A stretch of DNA of 64,000 bases from Sorangium cellulosum So ce56 (lineage in GTDB: Bacteria; Myxococcota_A; Polyangia; Polyangiales; Polyangiaceae): the NCBI RefSeq assembly GCF_000067165.1, contig NC_010162.1, positions 8,377,001 to 8,441,000 of the forward strand, written 5' to 3'. A program made the position numbers and the translations under genes. Positions 61,161-64,000 of the stretch are shown here, in pieces (within the stretch, counting starts at the first letter, position 1; every line of letters starts with the position of its first letter). The notes below the pieces were generated by a model. It made no database searches and was not told the origin of the DNA. It saw nothing but the letters and a program-made list of their open reading frames with translations.

Positions 61161-62249
61161 ATGAGCGAGTCCGTGTTCATCGCGGGAGGCCAGGCGAGCT
61201 CCGCGGCGCGAGAGCGCGCGATGACGCTCGTCGGGCGCACGCTCGTCCACCGCTATCGCCTCGAGGAGCTCGTCGCGATGGGCGGCATCGCCGCCGTCTT
61301 CAGGGCAAAGAAGCTCGCGACCGGCGAGGACGTGGCCGTCAAGGTGCTCCACCCGGACGCCGAGGAGCTGCCGGAGCTCATCGAGCGCTTCGAGCGCGAG
61401 GCGCTCGCCGGTCGCCACATCTTCCACCCGAACGTCGCGGCGGTCTACGAGATCAACCAGCTCGACGACGGCGCGTGGTTCATGGTGATGGAGTTCATCC
61501 GCGGCATCACGCTGCGGAAGCTCATCGACCAGGGCCCCGTCCCCCCGCTGCGCGCGGCGAACATCGCGCGCCAGCTCGCGAGCGCGCTCAACGCGGCGCA
61601 CGACTTCGGGATCGTGCACAGGGACGTGAAGCCGCTCAACGTCATGGTCCTCGACGGGCCGGAGGAGCGCGTCCTGCTCATCGACTTCGGCCTCGCCAAG
61701 GTGCCGATCGAGCAGTTCTCCATCACCGACGACGGCTCGCGCCGCTCGCTGACGAACGCCGGCGTGCTGCTCGGCACGGTGGCGTACATGGCGCCCGAGG
61801 CGGCGCTCGGCATGCGCTCCGTCGACCGGCGGGCCGACCTCTACGCGCTCGGGGTCATCCTCTACGAGATGCTCGCGGGCAAGCACCCCTTCACGGCGGT
61901 CGAGCCGTCGGCGCTGTTCGCGCAGCACCGGTCGGCCGTGCCGCCGCCGATCGCCGAGCGCTCCCCCGGCGTCGTCGTCCCGCCCGCGCTGGAGGCGGTC
62001 GTGATGCGCCTGCTCGCCAAGGACCCGGACGACCGCTTCCCCCACGCGCGCGCCGTGCTCGTGGCGCTCGACGCCGCCATCCAGAAGATGAGCGCGCCCG
62101 AGAGCGGCATCGCCCTCGCCGCCCCGTCCAGCCTCCGGGCCGCGGCCAGCTTCATCGAGCGGCGGACGTCGCGCGCCGTGATCGCCGGCGCGGGCATCCT
62201 GTTCTTCGCGATCGGGAGCGTGATCGCCTGGCTGCTCGCGTCGCGCTGA
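61161..62249 (+). CDS. tail-anchored Ser/Thr protein kinase
   Basis: A 362-residue kinase. Kinase domain about 31-320: Lys61 in VAVKVL, catalytic HRDVKPLN (Asp155, Asn160), LIDFGLAK (Asp175) and VAYMAPEA. The glycine loop reads AMGGIAAVF instead of GxGxxG, so the first Gly is missing. A short linker precedes one C-terminal span (VIAGAGILFFAIGSVIAWLL, about 340-359) with only SR after it. It is thus a tail-anchored protein with the kinase in the cytosol and no outer sensor. The ATG has CTGGAGG seven bases upstream. It converges with the amidohydrolase gene. Confidence 0.92.
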   Translation: MSESVFIAGGQASSAARERAMTLVGRTLVHRYRLEELVAMGGIAAVFRAKKLATGEDVAVKVLHPDAEELPELIERFEREALAGRHIFHPNVAAVYEINQLDDGAWFMVMEFIRGITLRKLIDQGPVPPLRAANIARQLASALNAAHDFGIVHRDVKPLNVMVLDGPEERVLLIDFGLAKVPIEQFSITDDGSRRSLTNAGVLLGTVAYMAPEAALGMRSVDRRADLYALGVILYEMLAGKHPFTAVEPSALFAQHRSAVPPPIAERSPGVVVPPALEAVVMRLLAKDPDDRFPHARAVLVALDAAIQKMSAPESGIALAAPSSLRAAASFIERRTSRAVIAGAGILFFAIGSVIAWLLASR

Positions 62250-62274
62250 GCGCGCGCGGCGTCGTCGCGTGCGC

Positions 62275-64000
62275 TCAGCGGCGCTCGGATTGCTCACAGG
62301 TCCCCACGGGGAGGCCCGCGATCGCGGTGCGATCGACGCATCGCTCGCCGCCCGGGCACGGCCCGCCGCGCTCGCCGCGCGGATCGCAGAGCGCTCTGCA
62401 CGTGTTCGAGGGGTCGCACACGCTGCCCGGCGCGCAGGCAAAGGACGCGTCGCACGGCTGCCCGTTCGAGCCAGCGCCCGCGTACCAGCACGACGTCGAG
62501 CCGTTGCCCCAGAACACGCAGGCGGCGCCGTTCGCGCAATCCTGCGTGAAGAGGTCGCAGCCGTCGCCATCGACGCAGGCCCCCGCGGCGAGCGAGCCGC
62601 CGTCGACGAAGCACGCGCTCCCCGGCGCGCAGTCCGAGGCGACGCTGCAGGTCGCTGCGCAGATCTGGGCCGGGCTGCACGCCCGCGCGGGCGCGCACTC
62701 CGACGCGGCGAGGCACGTCTCGCCGAGGCCAGCGCCCGTCCTGGGCGCCCGCGCGAGGTTCGTCTTGCGCGGCAGCGCGAGCGCCTCGCGATCGAGGAGG
62801 ACGCCGGACTTGTAGACGCGCGACACGCGCCCCAGCGCGCGGATGTCGGCGAGCGGATCGCCGTCGACCACGAGCACATCCGCGAGCGCCCCTCGCTCGA
62901 GACGCCCGAGATCGGGCCGCCCAAGCACGTCCGCGGCACGCCGCGTGGCTGCGGCGAGCGCCTCGAGCGGCGGCACCCCGGCCTCGACGAGGAGCGCGAC
63001 CTCGCGGCGCAGGCTGAGCCCGTGAAAGACACCCGGGTTGCCGGCGTCGGTGCCGGCGGCGATGGTGACCCCGGCCTGGTAGCAGGTCTTGAGGTTCGCG
63101 ATCCCCTGCTCGCGCCACGCCTTCACGAGCTCCCGGTACCGTGCTGTCCTGAGCTCCGCGAGCAAGGACGGGTCCTGCAGCGCGGCGATCACGCCGGCCG
63201 GCACGTCGTCGGCGAGGGCGGGGTCGTCGAGCTCGGTGAGCGTGCCATGGACCGTGCGGGACAGGCCATCCTGCACCACGAGCGTGGGGACGACGACGGC
63301 CCCGGCGGCGGCCATCCTCTGCGCGAGCTCCGGCGAAATCCGGTCCTCGTCCGGGACGTGCGCGAAGAGCGTCACGCCGGCGTCGAGCGCCATCTCGATG
63401 TCGGCGGCCGCCGTTGCGTGAGCGATGACCCGGACGCCCGCGGACACGGCAGCCTGATTGATGGCCGCCGCGGACGGGGGCGAGAGGTGCGGGAGCGGCT
63501 GCGATCCTCCCGACTCGAGCACGATCTTGATGAAGTCGGGGGCCCTCGGGAGTAGCGCTTCAAAGGCGCCATCGACGTCGGCGGGAGAGTCGATGAAGAC
63601 GCAGAAATCGCCGGGCGGGCTGCCGAGATAGCAGGGATGCCCTCCGGTCGGCGTGAGCAGCGGACCGGCGGCGAAGAGCTGCGGAGCGAGGATGTCGCCG
63701 GCGTTGATGCGCGCTCGCTGCTCGAAGATGACGTGCTGGGAGGAGCCGAGGTCGAGGTACGAGGTCACGCCCGCCCGGAGCATCGCCTTCGTGTGATCCT
63801 CGATGTGGAGGTCGCCGTCGTAATACCCATAGGGCCCGGCGACGCTGAGCGAGTGGACGTGGAGATCGATCAGCCCGGGGAGGACCGTCTTGCCGGCGAC
63901 GTCCACGACCTCGCCGCCCCCGGCCTCGACGCCGTCGGGCGCGACGTCGTCGAAGACGACCTGCTTCACCCTGTCGCCCTCGATCACCACGGTTGCCCTG
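62275..64000 (-). CDS. amidohydrolase with Cys-rich C-terminal tail, 5'-truncated by the window edge
   Basis: At least 571 residues; the frame is open to the window end (RATVVIEGD), so the start lies beyond it. The metal-dependent hydrolase barrel has HVHSLS (about 44-49, HxH), FIKIVLESGG (carboxylated Lys candidate), HATAAADIEM, HVPDEDR and AAGTDAGNPG (Asp). After residue about 415 comes an unusual tail of about 155 residues with about 20 Cys (CAPGSACFVDGG, CVFWGNGSTSCW, CDPSNTCRALC), like the disulfide-rich repeats of exported myxobacterial proteins. The enzyme is therefore probably exported. Substrate unknown; imidazolonepropionase- or Xaa-Pro-dipeptidase-like members are the nearest by pattern. 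Confidence 0.88.
   Translation of the reverse strand, partial: RATVVIEGDRVKQVVFDDVAPDGVEAGGGEVVDVAGKTVLPGLIDLHVHSLSVAGPYGYYDGDLHIEDHTKAMLRAGVTSYLDLGSSQHVIFEQRARINAGDILAPQLFAAGPLLTPTGGHPCYLGSPPGDFCVFIDSPADVDGAFEALLPRAPDFIKIVLESGGSQPLPHLSPPSAAAINQAAVSAGVRVIAHATAAADIEMALDAGVTLFAHVPDEDRISPELAQRMAAAGAVVVPTLVVQDGLSRTVHGTLTELDDPALADDVPAGVIAALQDPSLLAELRTARYRELVKAWREQGIANLKTCYQAGVTIAAGTDAGNPGVFHGLSLRREVALLVEAGVPPLEALAAATRRAADVLGRPDLGRLERGALADVLVVDGDPLADIRALGRVSRVYKSGVLLDREALALPRKTNLARAPRTGAGLGETCLAASECAPARACSPAQICAATCSVASDCAPGSACFVDGGSLAAGACVDGDGCDLFTQDCANGAACVFWGNGSTSCWYAGAGSNGQPCDASFACAPGSVCDPSNTCRALCDPRGERGGPCPGGERCVDRTAIAGLPVGTCEQSERR

Noticed and set aside
60583..61164. 193-codon plus-strand frame before the kinase gene
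   Set aside because: Arg/Ala/Pro-rich throughout, with no start signal; it looks like noise in high-GC intergenic DNA.

Overview
The window is about 70% GC, gene-dense and rich in eukaryote-like Ser/Thr kinases (three), NtrC-type regulators, GAF/STAS and two-component proteins, Cys-rich or Gly/Ala-linker lipoproteins and short intergenic repeats. This style is typical of a large-genome myxobacterium (Sorangium/Polyangiales-like). That assignment is inference; no rRNA or other marker gene lies in the window. No tRNA, rRNA, CRISPR, complete insertion sequence or phage module was seen.

Layout. 1-5.6 kb: housekeeping and catabolic genes (a/b hydrolase, a coupled nucleotidyltransferase-metallophosphoesterase pair, a succinate-semialdehyde-type dehydrogenase, dienelactone hydrolase, DUF1801). 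5.6-8.1 kb: a large cytosolic sensor with GAF, sugar-binding-protein-like, GAF and STAS domains. 8.2-12.2 kb: a tightly overlapping tyrosine/homogentisate operon in which FAH, MAI, HPPD and HGD together convert 4-hydroxyphenylpyruvate to fumarate and acetoacetate. 12.2-21.2 kb: Cys-rich lipoprotein, deoxyhypusine-synthase-like enzyme, a very large Asp-box lipoprotein, DUF72, a small Cys-rich protein with a palindromic leader, a Gly-rich RRM protein and UppP. 21.7-26.5 kb: a small membrane protein coupled to a kinase-STAND-TM-WD40 protein with 14 blades. 26.5-31 kb: a region of gene decay holding an unknown protein, a GAF-AAA-Fis regulator with an altered GAFTGA loop, a relic duplicate of its 3' end, and a decayed plus-strand gene.

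31-45.6 kb: response regulator, AraC/VOC pair, ADP-ribosylglycohydrolase, lipoprotein, secreted amidase, kinase-AAA-TPR giant, hydrolase-PadR pair and a sterol-desaturase family protein. 45.7-48.8 kb: secreted GH5 (mannanase-like) lipoprotein and an orphan XylF-like sugar-binding lipoprotein, suggesting polysaccharide use. 49.2-51.2 kb: multicopper oxidase. 51.4-56.7 kb: a signalling run of APH-like kinase, APS-kinase-like protein, globin-coupled histidine kinase, receiver protein and NtrC-type activator, the first three overlapping. 56.8-64 kb: a 75-nt inverted repeat, IlvE, MBL hydrolase, YWTD-like lipoprotein, a tail-anchored kinase and a truncated amidohydrolase with a Cys-rich tail running off the window.

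Best candidates for new biology: the GAF-PBP-GAF-STAS sensor; the GAHSTA variant activator beside a decayed copy of itself; the small membrane protein coupled to the 14-blade WD40 kinase; and the APH/CysC/globin-kinase operon with a possible sigma54 promoter inside it. All functions are read from sequence motifs only; no similarity search was run.
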